DNA of 64,000 bases from Microdochium bolleyi. Taxonomy: Eukaryota; Ascomycota; Sordariomycetes; Xylariales; Microdochiaceae. The position numbers and the translations under genes were made by a program. The stretch is taken from NCBI GenBank assembly GCA_001566295.1, contig KQ964256.1:62001-126000 (forward strand). Direction: 5' to 3'. Of this stretch, positions 45,124-57,583 are shown piece after piece; position 1 is the first letter of the stretch, and each line of letters opens with the position of its first letter. Under the pieces are notes generated by a model, which ran no database searches, was not told the DNA's origin, and saw only the letters and a program-made list of their open reading frames with translations.

Positions 45124-48121
45124 TTACGAACCAGAATCCCACATCATATCTCCTTGCTGCGACAGGATCTGGACGTACGGCTTGCTGTCGCTCAGGAATA
45201 AGTGGGCGCTGTGGTTTGAATAAGCCGACCAGATGCTCTCGTTGGACTTGGTGTAGACGCAAAAGTTGCCGTCGCCCTGGTACGTCAGGAGATGGCCCTG
45301 GCCAGGAATCGACTTGTTAATATGCCACACAATTTCCTGGCCGTCCCTGATGATGAAGTTGCCGTCCGGCTGGAAGTTGAAGTTGACGCTGTTCGGGAAC
45401 ACCAGGAAAGGCCAGTCGCGCGGCTCGATGTTAAGACCGCCGGGCTTCAGCAGGACGCTGCATCCTAATATGACCACGAGAATGGTGGGCGACGAGTCAG
45501 ATCTGAGCGGGGGACTGTCCCGACTAGAAAGCAGTGTGCCACGGGACCCGGCGGGTGTTTTCACTTACGATCGCTGCTGTTGACTTGGAAAGTCATGTCC
45601 TTGGTGTCAAGTCTGAAGCTGACGTCTTTGGTCTCCACCTTGACCACCTCCTTGATGATTTCTTTGGTTACAGTAACCTCATTCGTAAGCTCGGCCAGCT
45701 GTGGCTGGTCTGTCAGCAGGCAGTCTTTCCACTCCAGCGCAGCCGCCGCCCGCACCGGTCCCGTCTCGGAGGCCCTGAAGAAGACGATGCCCGTCTTCAG
45801 CACGTTGTGCCAGGGGTCCTCGCCCAGGAGCTCCGTGTTGATCGAGACCCGGTGATAGCCCTGCTCCGTCTCGTTGTAGCCGAGCCGGATCTTGTCCTCG
45901 ACCGCCCGGAGCTGATCATCACCGCTGAACAGCCTCCCGCCGTACACCACCGAGACGATCGACAGCGTCTCCCTGCTCCAGGGCCGCGGCCTGACCTGCG
46001 TGTGCTCCGCGGCGCTCGTGACCTCGATTGACGCCGTCGAGTTTTTGTCAAAGTTCGCGGCGCAGATGCGCATGGGGCCGTCGCCGAATTGGTACACGAA
46101 CGCAAGGCTCTTGGCGAAGTTGCTGGGCAGATGCGCGTACACCTCGCCGTGGGCGAGCTTGTCAATCTCGTTGATGGGGATGGACAGGGTGGCCTCGGCC
46201 TTGACCCGGTCTTGCAGCGTCTGTGTGATGTCATGTATGCCGCACACCGCAGCGAGGATCTTGAGCTTGTTCGGGCGGTTCCCACTCAGGAAGTCGACCG
46301 CGTCGTCCTTGGGCGGTGGTGGGATGATGGTCCCGGCAGCAGCACGAGCCGCAGCGTCGTCGAGATCGGTCGATATCGCACCCGTCCTTATGGGGAGTAG
46401 ATCGGCCCAGACTTCTGGCGCGATCAAGGCACTAAGGTCTATCTTGATGCCGAGTGGTGTCTCGGGCTCTCTGACCGCTGGTGCCGCACGCGTGGTCTTG
46501 CCGACGTCTGAATGCTTGATTTCCATGAAGTCCCCCCCTGCCGCCAAGGACGTGGACGAGGGTTGCGGGGTCCTGCTTGGTGTGGCGGTCGCGGACGTCC
46601 CAGTGTCATCGTAGATGATCTTGGATTCTGGAGACGCAAGGATGGCCTCGTCGATGATGGCCCGCACGAGGTCATTCTTCGAGATAATATCGAAGCTGTT
46701 CGCTTGTGACAGAATCTGCGGCTTCTTCGAGAGCAGATTGACCTGGCAAGAACGCTGGTGAGCAATTATTTATGTTGAGCAGATTTGAAATGGATGCAAC
46801 ACTCACCACGGCCACGATTTTATTCATCTCGTTGCGAAGTGCGCTGCGCACAGCCACAAGAGTATTGATGTGCTTCGGGATGGCATTTGGCTTCAACTTG
46901 ACGGCTGCGTTTAGCATTGTCAGCACTCGCAAGGCTGCCTAGCGCCAGGGGAAAATGGGTGAACTTACCGTACTGGTCTCCATGGGAAATGATGTCCTGG
47001 ACCTTCTTGACCAACGACTTATACTCCATGAAATTGTTGAAGAGCTCGGCTGTGTATGAGATGACAGCATCGTATTCGAGCGGCTTCAGGCTCTGCGATG
47101 TGGCCCACTGGTTAAAGCTGCGGTTGGCTTTGTACTTGGTGAGAATGGCCCTAGTACGCTCTTTGTCAGGGCCAGCTCACGAGATAGACCGATTGAGCTG
47201 CTGATACCTACCATGTCTTTTGTGGCGTTTTGGCAACGAAGGACGGGAACGCAGCGGCTGCCTCGTAGACTGTGTCGATATCCCATGACGTCTTGGCGTC
47301 CTTGATCTGGCCACCACCCATCCAGTTGACAGAGATTGTAGTTTCGGTCTCCTTGAGCGCATTGGATCCCGCAAGGCCGTCGGAGAATCCATATGAGTCC
47401 ATTGAGAAGTCCTGAGGCTCTGTTTGTGTCTTTGTGATTTTCTTGATCCTGCTCTGTGTCAGCGAATGCGTGCAAGCCCTCGTGTAAGGCGACTCACGAT
47501 CTGATGACACTATTGGTCTTGCTGCGATCGAGGCAGCGCATCGAGATGATGCTGTTGAAGTCTCCACCCTCAATAAAACCTGCCGCACACAAGGTTAGCA
47601 GACACTGCGGGACTTCACAACACGCGTCATCTTTGTCGTACCAGAAATATAGCAGTCACCAAAGGCGTCATTGAATTCAGGCGACCCGGCGCGAACACCC
47701 TCCATCTGTAGGAACTTTGCAGAGTCCTTGAGCGTTGTCGTCTGGTTGATAACCTGGACCGAGATAACGAGGTTGATGTCGGACGCCTTGATCTTGTCCT
47801 CGTCGATCGAGTTGCCATTTCCCGAGACCTCGATGGTACCTTTCTTGATCGCGGCGCTATACGAGATATTCATGGAGCTGACTACGTCGGAGAGGCGCTC
47901 GACAAACTTTGACGAGTATGTCACCACCTGCGAAGGGTTCTCCACCTTCTCCTTGTTGTCGGGGTTAACCTCCACGGCATTGTCAATACATATGGTCTGA
48001 GTGTACGAGTTGAACCCCATGCCCTGGAACGCTTATTAGCAATGTCGTTTATTGGAAGAGCTGTCCTGTCTACACTTGCCAGCCGCATGGAGTCGTTGTA
48101 AGGTGCCAACAGCAACGCCAT
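45124..48121 (-). CDS. MACPF-like putative pore-forming protein with C-terminal B-type lectin domain
   Basis: Protein of about 850 residues in eight exons; no signal peptide. The N-terminal part resembles a membrane-attack-complex/perforin core. It contains VVTYSSKFVERLSDVVSSM, then FGDCYISG|FIEGGDFN, which keeps the MACPF signature spacing (aromatic-G-x-x-aromatic-x6-G-G). An intron (47641-47580) splits that motif. The middle region has two related stretches of about 60 residues (around KILAAVCGIHDITQTL and LSIVSVVYGGRLFSGDD), which look like an internal duplication. A coiled-coil-like TVTKEIIKEVVKVETKD follows. The last exon (45464-45124) encodes a bulb-type lectin domain with QPDGNFIIRD and QGDGNFCVYT, matching the mannose-binding QxDxNxVxY motif. 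Predicted role: sugar-targeted membrane perforation (inference). The MACPF assignment rests on motif spacing, not on a search. Confidence 0.65.
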
Positions 48122-49044
48122 TGTTTCAATCGGCCACTGTCACGGGCCAAGAGGTCCAAGGTGAAAACGTTAGAGTAGAATGCAAATGATTGCGAGACGA
48201 AGCGGTAATTCAGATGAATATTCTCCTGCCACGGACATCAAGGAGAGAACCGTGAAAATTTGGCTTCCAACTTCAGGACCGGTCACATATGGATTACCCT
48301 TCAGTGAAAACAATTCAAGTTAAGCGATTAGCGTTACTGAGACAGTCTGGTAATTTCGATAGCGGTATGCAGTCTTTCAGCTTTGGCCAGCCTCCTGCAC
48401 AGTTCTCACACAGCTGCCTCAACTTCCTGTCCTTTCAATTGCCTCTGACTTTGCGGCTGAGGGCCACCTAGCTCTTTCTGTGCCTAGCGTCCAAGTTGGC
48501 TGCTTCTATGGCTTAGCTGAAAGCCCCTGACGGGGGGTTTCATCCAACGCTCGGGTGGCCCAGGCCTTTCTATTGTTCAATCTTGCTTTGTTTTTTTCGG
48601 TCCCAGCCTTCCTCCCCATGGTACTACCAGTCCTGTGAGGACTAGATATGTGGCGTTTCCAGTCTTTCTACTTGGCAACACCTTGATCTGCCTGGAACTA
48701 GGGCAGGTCATGCACTGGCATGCATATAGTGTGCTCAGTATCTCACGACTGAGCCAAGCCGAGAGCCCACAGCAGGCTTGGAGGCTTGCATGGTGGCTGT
48801 TCCAGCCTCCAGGAGGTCAGCACGGATTGATAATGTGCACAATACCGGGGCGTAACTATATCTGCAAAGCTTGGCAGCTGTGAGTGGTGTACTGATGCTA
48901 GACACGGACAAACATGCCACTGTCTTCGAAATTGCTTGCTGTACTTCCCTCTTCCGCAGTGAACTACTCTTGCCGCACCCCTTCTATGTGTGGCCTCTAC
49001 ACCCGCTTCAAAATTGTGGTGCATCTTCTTCTAGATTTTCAAAG
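48122..49044. promoter_or_regulatory. Shared divergent promoter region of the two MACPF genes
   Basis: 923 bases between head-to-head starts at 48121 and 49045. No clear TATA box or operator recognised. The geometry permits co-regulation. Confidence 0.5.
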
Positions 49045-52000
49045 ATGCCGCAACCCGGCGATAAACCATCAGGCAGCAGACCTCCATCCGAGACCAATGT
49101 TGGCGCAGGAGCAGGAACGCCCTCGGGCAACTCCGGCACCAAACCACCTCTTGGTAATGCCCTGCAGGGAAAGCCCACGAAAGACTCAGGAAGGCCTGGG
49201 AAGGACGGCAAGACACCTGCGGATCCTCCCAATGCCGGTGACAAGCCGAATTTATCTGGAGGTGGCACCGAGACTGAGAAGCCTGGAGATGCAGCAGTTG
49301 GCCCGAAGAAAGACGACACCGGAGCAAAGCCCGTGGAGACCACAACACCAGACAGAAATGCGGAAAAACCAGTTGAAAAGCCCAAGCCAGCGACAGCCAG
49401 TCCACTAGCAATCCTTCAAGCCCGCCCGTTCATCATCAAGACACTCAAGCATGACGCTGCCGATGCCGAACCTCGGGTCACGGGCAGTATCCTGTCGCAG
49501 AGCCTGGACAAGATGCTGGCCGGAGGCGGGCCCGCGAGAGCCGAGGGTCTCACAATGGCAGCCTTGCGCAAGCTGGTCCCCGAGATGTCGCGCTACCCCC
49601 TGATCGACAAGTTCTGCACACCCTCGGGGACGCTGATAGACGACGAGGCAATCTCCATCCTCGACTATCTCGCCCTCGAAGTCACCGAGCGGACGACAGT
49701 ACTCCCTGCAGGCAGCACACGTAGCCTACAGATCTACTTCCGACCCACGAAACTGGGTCAGACAGCGAGCAAAGGTGCCAACGGGACCAATGCCTCCACG
49801 GTGACAGCCCCTGATCTCAGCAAGGGACCATCCACCACGACAACCGGGGGTCCCGCGGTCACAACCCTACAGAAGCCGGGGCCTGTGAAGGAGCTGATCA
49901 ATGACTCCCAATTCGGTGGCTTCCAGGTGATGGCGCAGTCCGGTGCGGGCAAGTTGAGCGAAGCACAGTGGGCTATAGTCCTGCGCAACTGCGCTGTGTT
50001 CTACGGCTGGGTCATTGATCCGCGGACGAACAGTGTCGTTCGGGCGCCAAAGCCTGCGTTCCGGCTACGCTCCAAAGTCGACCAGGAGCCTGTGGCCAGT
50101 ATTCCCGACTTCGTAAGCACGTCTACTGGTGGACCCCAGGCCAAGAACAAAGACACAACCAGTGTCGCTAGCCCTGATGACACTGCCCTGGTGAAGCTGC
50201 CTCCAGGCGAGAAGGGCGTCAAACCGCCAGTCACCATCCAGGTAACCCAAAGCACACCCGTCAAGCCCATCACGCCCAAATCGGAGAGCATCCCCAACTT
50301 CCGGGTCAACGACGACTCGCGTATCGAAATAACCGCACATGCAGACGAGCTATCAGTGGCCATGGCGCGGAGCGACTTCAGCTCGCAGTCGACCGAAGCG
50401 TCCGTGAACGGAGGCGGCTTCGGCGTGTCGGTCGGCGTCAGCGCGGGCTACGCGTCCAGCAAGTCGAGCACGTCAAAGAGCCTGACATCCAGCAAGGTCC
50501 AGACCATCGTGGCGCGCTACATGTTCCCCCGCTGCGACCTGCTGCTGTGGCCCAACGAGATGGAGCCCACGGCGGAGCTGGCCGAGCTGCTCGAGACGAT
50601 CCGCCGGACCAAGAGCATCAAGGCGCTGCGTCGTCTGCACGCCGAGTACGGGAACCTCTTTTGTCAGCGGGTCACGATTGGCGGACGGCTCCTCTCGACG
50701 AAGACCGTGCAGACGACCGACATGTCGAAGCTGGAGGAGGAGAAACAGTCCTTCAAGGTTTCTGTGGGTGCTTCGGTCTCGGGCGGCTTTGGAGGGTTCA
50801 GCGCCAGTGCTAGCACGAAGCACGAGAATGAGCAGGGCAGCGGCACCGTCAATGATACGAACGCCAAGTCGCAGAAGGAGACGGTGGTGTTCGAAGCTGT
50901 GGGCGGGGAGACCATATTGGCCGCGGACCCAAAGTCATGGAGCCCGACAGTGGCCAACCATGAACTCTGGCGCATCATAAACGTGAGTCCCTTCTCGGAT
51001 CTTCTGATCATATTCTATTCCACCCTCCCTCAGTGACACAAGGGACATAGTAGAAACCCCTTCCCTTACTTACATCGAGGCTCAACATAGCGCGACGGAC
51101 TCTCGCCACTCGTCGAGATCCTGTCCGGTATGCCCGGCTACGAGGCCGTGCAGTCATGGTTTGTCCAGGCAGTGCCGGCGCTGAGCCGGTACATGACGCT
51201 TGACGAGGCCCACGAGTGTCGGGTCCGGCTGCGTGTCACTGCTCCGACCAACAGCATGATGATCCGCAACGAGGCCGGCAGCGCGTCCTTCTACCTCGGC
51301 CACGATCCGGCGGGTACCGTCACGCCGCGTCTTAATCGCGTCAACACGACTGACAACTTCTGGGTCCGACTAGATATCGCGGAGGAGATACCCATATTCA
51401 ACCCGGCAACATATCGTGCACCTGCCATATTCGGATATGAAAACTACGACGTCGGCGGTGCCAAATACGGCTCGGAATACAACATCGAGTTTGTCCAGAC
51501 GGCCTGGGACATCGTCGCGCCCTTTGATGAAGAGGTCAGTAATTGCTAACAGCACTACGGCAAAGCTGAATTACTAACACATTCTTCCCACGTCCCAGTT
51601 GGCGAATGGCACCCGCGTGATCCTCCGCTCATGCCCCTTCCGCGACCCGGCAGCCACCAAGGACACGCCCAACACCAACCCGAGCCACATGGTCGTCTTC
51701 CGCAACGCGCAGGGCGAGTTCGTTCCCGCCATGTCTGACTCGGACGAGTACCAGTACTGGCGCATCATGATCTCGAACGGTCCAAACTCGTCGTCCCTGG
51801 CCTCTTTCCAGCCGCGGCACATCAAGCCCGGCGACAGCGTCCGCCTGTGTTGGGACTTCCGCGACCAGACCACCGGCTGGCGCGACTTCACGCAGGACGT
51901 TTTTGGCCGGCGCCAGCCCTGCGCGCCCGCGAGTCTCCCTGGCGGCGGCCCACTGTTCCTAAAGGTGCCCTGGCCGCGCTTCGAGGTCGCTGGCAAGCCG

Positions 52001-52273
52001 ACAGCGCTCATCTTGTCACCCGATGCAGGAGAGCTGACGACAAAGTCCGTGACCGTGACGAGCAATGGGACCACTACTGCGCACAGATACGCCATGCAGG
52101 ACCTCCATCTGCGTATCGACCCCGTGGGGAACGGAGGGAGAGGCGACGCGGATGACTATCTCCTGAGCAAGGTCAGGCAGGAGGGCACGGAAGTGAAGGT
52201 TACTGCCAGAGAGTCTGGCTACCCGCTGCAGATGAGGGAGAAGATGTTCTGGTTAGGTGTATACGGCTATTGA
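49045..52273 (+). CDS. MACPF-domain putative pore-forming protein
   Basis: Predicted 1018 residues; exons 49045-50982, 51091-51534 and 51599-52273 join in frame. Residues 1-120 are a Pro/Gly/Lys-rich linker without a signal peptide. A globular part and another Pro/Thr-rich linker follow. The MACPF region is at about residues 430-640. It includes GGGFGVSVGVSAGYASSKSS, YMFPRCDLLLWPNE and the signature AEYGNLFCQRVTIGGRLLS (Y-G-x-x-F-x6-G-G), near residue 533. After it comes a second Gly/Ser-rich amphipathic stretch, VGASVSGGFGGFSASAS. The two flanking Gly/Ser segments are where MACPF proteins carry membrane-inserting hairpins. The C-terminal 370 residues are beta-rich and unrecognised. The open frame continues upstream to 48871 without family-like sequence; 49045 is preferred. 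Confidence 0.78.
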
Positions 52274-53994
52274 GTCTCTTCGACAGCTTCCTGCCCAGAA
52301 GAGGTGTTGCATCCCGGCGGGAAAAGGAAAACAAGTTCGGTACTTGTTCAACTTGTAGACAACCAATCTACTCAGGTGTGATACAAGTTTGTGACTATGG
52401 TGCCTTCATCACGTAGATCGAGTTACTGTCTCGCCTGACAGCATGAGAGCAAGCACAGGTCATGAGTAGCAAACAACTGTGCTTGCCAATTGTAGACGAT
52501 CCCCGGTGGACAGGGGCATGTCGTCCAGCGGCCACGGATTTGGCCCATTACGCCTTGAAAGCCCGTCCATTCACACATGCACATATTTGATGCCATGCTC
52601 GTGCTCAGCAAGCTCCGCGGCAAAAGCGACGTGTGAGGACGGATTGTTTGTAGCATGAGAGCCCGTTAGTGTGGCAACCGAGTCTTGTGAAAATAGCATG
52701 TAGGTGCCACTGAACACCATCGGTCACTCGGTTTGCGCATATTATTTCTACTAAAACCAACGGTAAACAAACTTCAACGCAAGGAACAGAGACAGACAAC
52801 CAAACAGCCCTGTTTCTATGACATACACGGCGGGTTTGCTGCATTGATATAGGAGCAGACTCAAACGCACTTCCGTTCTGCGGCACGAAAAATTGGCCTT
52901 CAGGAGATTTCTGGCGGACCACAGGATAAATAGAAGACCTTCTTTCATTTTAACGGAAGAGTACTTATGCACATGAAAGGTTTGAGAGGACTTGTCACCT
53001 TTAAATTGTCTAAAATAGACTCTCATCCCATCTAACGAATTTTGCCTGAGCTTCAACGATAAGTTCGCCAATCAAGGGCTTCGCCGAGCCGACTGACAAC
53101 TTCATTGCGCATTTGATCGCTGTCTATCAACTGCTAGAATGTCAGGTGTCATCCTCACCACTGGCCGCCGGCTCTATTCTTGGCTCGGCTATAGACGAGA
53201 GGACCTCCCTGGCCGTTACCGTAGGGCCGTCGAGCGCTATGCAAGAAATGGAGCTCAAGAGGTTCAGTAAATGGGAGACCCTTCCCCTAAAACCACTTAC
53301 TAATTATCTAAACACTCGCCAGAAGGTGGGCAGCATAGACTCGATCAAGATCCTGTAAGTTGAAGCAAACATCGCTAAAATGATGTGATGATGTTATCCC
53401 GGGCATCTGTGACTGACGAAACCCCTTGCCTTTGCGTAGACATCGGAAGGATGATTCAAGCCCCATCCACCAGTCTCACTTCAATCGCAACGACAAAGAA
53501 TGGATCGTGAGCGCCCGTATCACGCCCTTGTCCGGGAGCAAGGCTCGCACCCACCATATATACTCTGATGGCACGGGCAGGGCAGGAGTGGGCGACAAGA
53601 GGGAGTTCTCCACCACACGGTGAGCACATTCGTGTCGACCGTACCCTCGTCCGTGGCACTACAGCCGTGGCCAGTTTTAGTAAAGTGGTTGAATATTTCC
53701 GTTGCTGAACATGTTACACCAGTACCTACACGCTTCACGGAGCTTATGAATGTAACGCAAGTCCGGTACACAAGATTCATTTATCAATGTCATAGTTGAG
53801 CATGCGTAGTGAATCTGTGCGAGCAGTACCAAGCTTTCATGCAACCCATGGTGGAATATCTCGTGTGTTGTAGATGCATATTTTCCAGGGTACCTTGTCT
53901 GCATCTTGTCCGGGGTAAGCTGTGAGTGTCCAGACAACCCCGCATCTCCCCGCTGACAACTCAGCTCATCCGTATCCAAATCTCATGAGTCAAC
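52274..53994. other. Intergenic, 1.7 kb
   Basis: Between the MACPF gene and the second HET gene. Short open frames on both strands are not family-like. No repeat recognised. Confidence 0.5.
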
Positions 53995-56351
53995 ATGCCC
54001 TGCCCGATATGCTTGAACTTCAAAGGAACCTCGCCGCTGACGGCGCGCGGCTCAGGCTTCCGTGGAAAGCGACACCATGTCAAGGAAGGCTTGACCTGGC
54101 CGGAGCTCGAGGCGTCAGCAATCGGATCGCCGCCATGTCACTGCTGCCATGTCCTCGTCCTGGGATGCCGCGGGTGCTTCCAGCAACACGACATTGACAC
54201 GGATGATATCGTATCCTTCACCATTCACTTCTTTTACCAGGCGTTCGAGGGCCAGGAGGAGCTGGAGAGCTCAGACATGGACAAGGAACTGCGCTTCAGA
54301 CTGCGGAATGGCAGAGTGTTTGAAGTACAGCTCTTCGCGCACGAAGAAGGTAAGTACCCCTATCCATCACTGTCCCCGTCGCTGGAAAGCTGACGCCTGG
54401 CATAGACGGCTATCCAATTCCTGATGTGTGGGAGTCCATCCCGGTGTATGGGCAGACATCCCCGAACACCGGATCCGACGAGGCTTTTGCAAAGGCTCAG
54501 GAGTGGCTGAATGAATGCGTCCAGGAGGATGACTGTCCTCGTAACGAAGATACCCCTTTCCCGTCCAGGCTCGTCGACGTTGGTCTCGACGACGGCACCA
54601 TCCGGATCGTGGAGACCAAAGGCGGACACGGGAAGTATATATGTCTAAGCCATTGCTGGGGCCTTGAGCAGATCATCACCACTACGACTGCGACATACGA
54701 CCAGCGGAAGACTGCGATCTCGCTCGATGAACTCTCGCAGACGTTCCGAGACGCAGTGCTGCTCACCCGGCGCCTGGGCGTGAGCTACATCTGGATCGAC
54801 TCCTTGTGCATTATCCAGGATAGCTTAGCAGACTGGCAGGTCGAGTCGGCGCAGATGGCATCGGTATACAGCAACGGCTATCTCACTCTCGCCGCGACAA
54901 AATCTCGTAGCGGCGCAGGCGGGTTCTACAAGGACACCCCGACCACGGAAGTCTCAGGCACCACGCCCGAGGGCGAGGACTACAGCATCTTCTTCCGGCA
55001 GCGCATCGACCACCACCTCGAGGTCACCACAGCTGGCGCCGAGGGGACGATGAGCGGTACGCCAGATGTCACTGGTGGTCCTGTGTGGCAACTCACGGGC
55101 CATGCAACGATAGAGCACCACCCATTGCTCACGCGGGCGTGGGTCTACCAGGAGCGGCTGCTATCGAGGCGGCTCCTTCACTTTGGGCCGTACGAGCTCT
55201 TCTTTGAGTGTGAGTGCGACACTAGGTGTGAGTGCGGCCGGATCCGTTTCCACGGCTCGTCGGACAGCTCGCCCGCCTCGGCAATGAAGCTCATGTACGC
55301 CGATGTCATCTCGAGCTGGTGGGGGACAGATTGTGAGACGGGAACTCACATAGACGATGAGGAAGGGGATCGGCGCGAGTGGAGCATGGCGAACCAGGAG
55401 TACATTGCAAGGACATGGCGGACGCTGGTGAGCAGCTACACTGCGCTGGATCTGACCAAGGCGTCGGATAGACTGCCCGCGATCGGGGGTGTGGCGAGAC
55501 AGATGAGCAGCCGGCGGTTCCAGCACAGCAATGTCCTCATAGCCACAGTGGAAGGTCGAAACAGCGACCACGACGAGGACGGCAAAGCAGGGAGTTTCGG
55601 CGACGACTACCTGGCCGGCCTTTGGCGCGCGACCCTCAACGACGACCTGCTGTGGACCGTGCAAGCATCGTCTGACCTGCAACCGCGACCATTGCCCACT
55701 GTCTTGGGCCACGCAAAAGACAGTTCAGGCTCAGCAGTTGTCGTAAAGACGCCGACGTGGTCGTGGGCCAGCGTCGAAACGCACACGTTGTACACCGACG
55801 TATTCCTGTTCTTCGAGCCCGATGTGCTAATGGGCATCCCAAGGGAACCGTATACGCACTTTGCCGTCATCGAGAGCTGTGGCGTGAAGCCTGCGGGCCT
55901 GGACGAGTTCGGTGCGATCGCGCACGGCGAGTTGCGGATTCGAGGTCTTGTGGCTCCGGGCACGCTGATGCGGGAGATGGATCCCGGAAAGGGCAAGGAG
56001 ACCGAGGGCCGCGGCGTCGCGGGGGAAGGAGTCCTGAGTCGTCACTTCGTCACAGTTCTAGGTGCTGATGGAACTGCGATGAAAATCGAGATGGACCCTG
56101 ACTATCTCCTTGACGCTGGTGGGCCTGTTCAGATATTGCCGGGCACAGAGGTCTTGTGTTTGAGAATGAGCGCTGTAGTTGAAGGGTCATCGGATACTCT
56201 GATTTCACTCGTCCTCAGCAGATCGCGGCGGAAGAAGGAAGCATACGAGAGGATAGGGACTTTGACCATCAGAGCGAGGCCAGCACCTGTGGACCCGTTT
56301 GGCAACGGTGTTTATCACGGCACCGAGGAGAGAACAGTCATCGTCATCTAG
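53995..56351 (+). CDS. HET-domain protein with N-terminal Cys cluster
   Basis: 766 residues in two exons (53995-54349, 54406-56351). The first 120 residues hold a Cys-rich cluster (MPCPICLNFKG, PPCHCCHVLVLGCRGCF) that could bind zinc. The HET domain lies at about residues 195-300: block 1 KYICLSHCWG, block 2 RRLGVSYIWIDSLCIIQD, block 3 MASVYSNGYLTLAATKS. RAWVYQERLLSRRLLHFGPYELFFECE is the usual continuation. The variable C-terminal part follows. The order Cys-rich N-terminus then HET domain is frequent among fungal HET proteins. Role: non-self recognition or cell death by family; not shown for this gene. It lies 1.7 kb downstream of, and in the same direction as, the MACPF gene. Confidence 0.92.
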
Positions 56352-56489
56352 CAAGCGGCATTTCTTACAACTATGGGTGTTTAGCTTGACCCAAGCACCG
56401 CACAATCTAGTAATTCGAAAGAGGTGTCATCAGAGGTCTGTGCAAGTGCTTGCTATAGTTTTCAGCTTCGGACCTCAAGGTCCTGAGTG

Positions 56490-57583
56490 TTAGGGACTAG
56501 AGTTAACATCCGCTGAACTGCCCGCACCAGTCGTCTCAAACCCCAGCGGCTCCTCACCCCGCATCGCCCTCCACCGGTTGGTAGCGTCGAGCACATCCTC
56601 ACATCCGACAAGGGACCATCGCCATTTCCTCCAGAACCCCTCTGAGAGCTCCCAACCACTGAAATGCCACGGAGGGGACCACGCAACGACACCCTTGGCG
56701 CGCACCTCGGCGTTGGTGAACCCCGTGAACAGACCACCGATCGTGTCGGACCAGAGCTCACCCTCGTTGAACGTCCCCAGGCTCAGTAGGATATTGTCGC
56801 GCCAGCGCGGGTGCGGGATAATGTCGAGCCAGTCCTTGTGCGGAATCTGGCGCTGCAGCTGCGTGGGGACCAGAGCTGGAGGGAGGGTCGTGGCTGTGGG
56901 GGATGGAAGAGGGAGTGGCAAGACGCGAAGGGGGTCGATGGTGCAACCGTTAGGGCCGGTAAAAGCCCTGAGGCGAGTGAGAATATGTCTGTTGGTAAGC
57001 ATCGCGCGCAAAGCATTGTACTGGAGAAGCGGGATGAGGTGGTCCGATGATAGCGGGAGGATGATTGCGCTGGATGTCAAAGACGGGCTTGGCCAGGACT
57101 TCCATCCATGCGGAGCCGTTATGACCGTGTTGCTTGGCCGGCAGATACCCTCCGTGATGGACATCTGCGATGCCTGTGAGAGAGGAAGAAGCGACACGAT
57201 CTGCCGGCTCTCGTCCCAGCACGGTGTCGTGCTTGGGGACGATTCCTTCGAGACGGAGTCGCGTTGTTGGTGGCCGGACCCGGAGGCTTTGCCGTGCTGC
57301 ACCTGGCCATGGTTGCCATCCTCTGCCCGCGCCTGCGCGGCCTTCCGCCTTCCTGTAGATCGTAGATCAGACACTTAAACAGGCAGCCATGTTTGGAACT
57401 CCGGAGCGTACTCATGGCTCTCATGTTCAGCCGGGTTTGGATGCGCCTCCTCGTTGCAGCATCTGCAATTCCCGTCCAGTCATCGGTCTTCGCCTTGGCC
57501 TGCAGCTCACTTTGTGTCAGCCACTAGCTAGACGGCTGAACCAGCGAGAAGTGTCAGATACATACCTCGACGAGCTGCGGCAT
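56490..57583 (-). CDS. bZIP-type / DUF3425 transcription-factor-like protein
   Basis: 322 residues in three exons (57583-57566, 57499-57412, 57352-56490); convergent with the HET gene. Splicing creates the basic region RRRIQTRLNMRAMRRRK across exons 2 and 3, resembling the RRxIQNRLNQRAxRxR basic region of DUF3425 bZIP proteins. No leucine zipper is visible, as is common in this group. The C-terminal DUF3425 part is clear: QLQRQIPHKDWLDIIPHPRW, then DNILLS, VVAWSPPWHFSGWELSEGFW, WSLVGCEDVLDATNRWRAMR and GEEPLGF. The invariant basic-region Asn is Thr here and a conserved Gln is Met, so DNA binding may be altered. Start at 57583 is the first ATG that joins this frame; targets unknown. Confidence 0.8.

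Noticed and set aside
48871..49044. Upstream extension of the MACPF gene
   Set aside because: Open frame begins with TTG and shows no family-like sequence; the ATG at 49045 is preferred.
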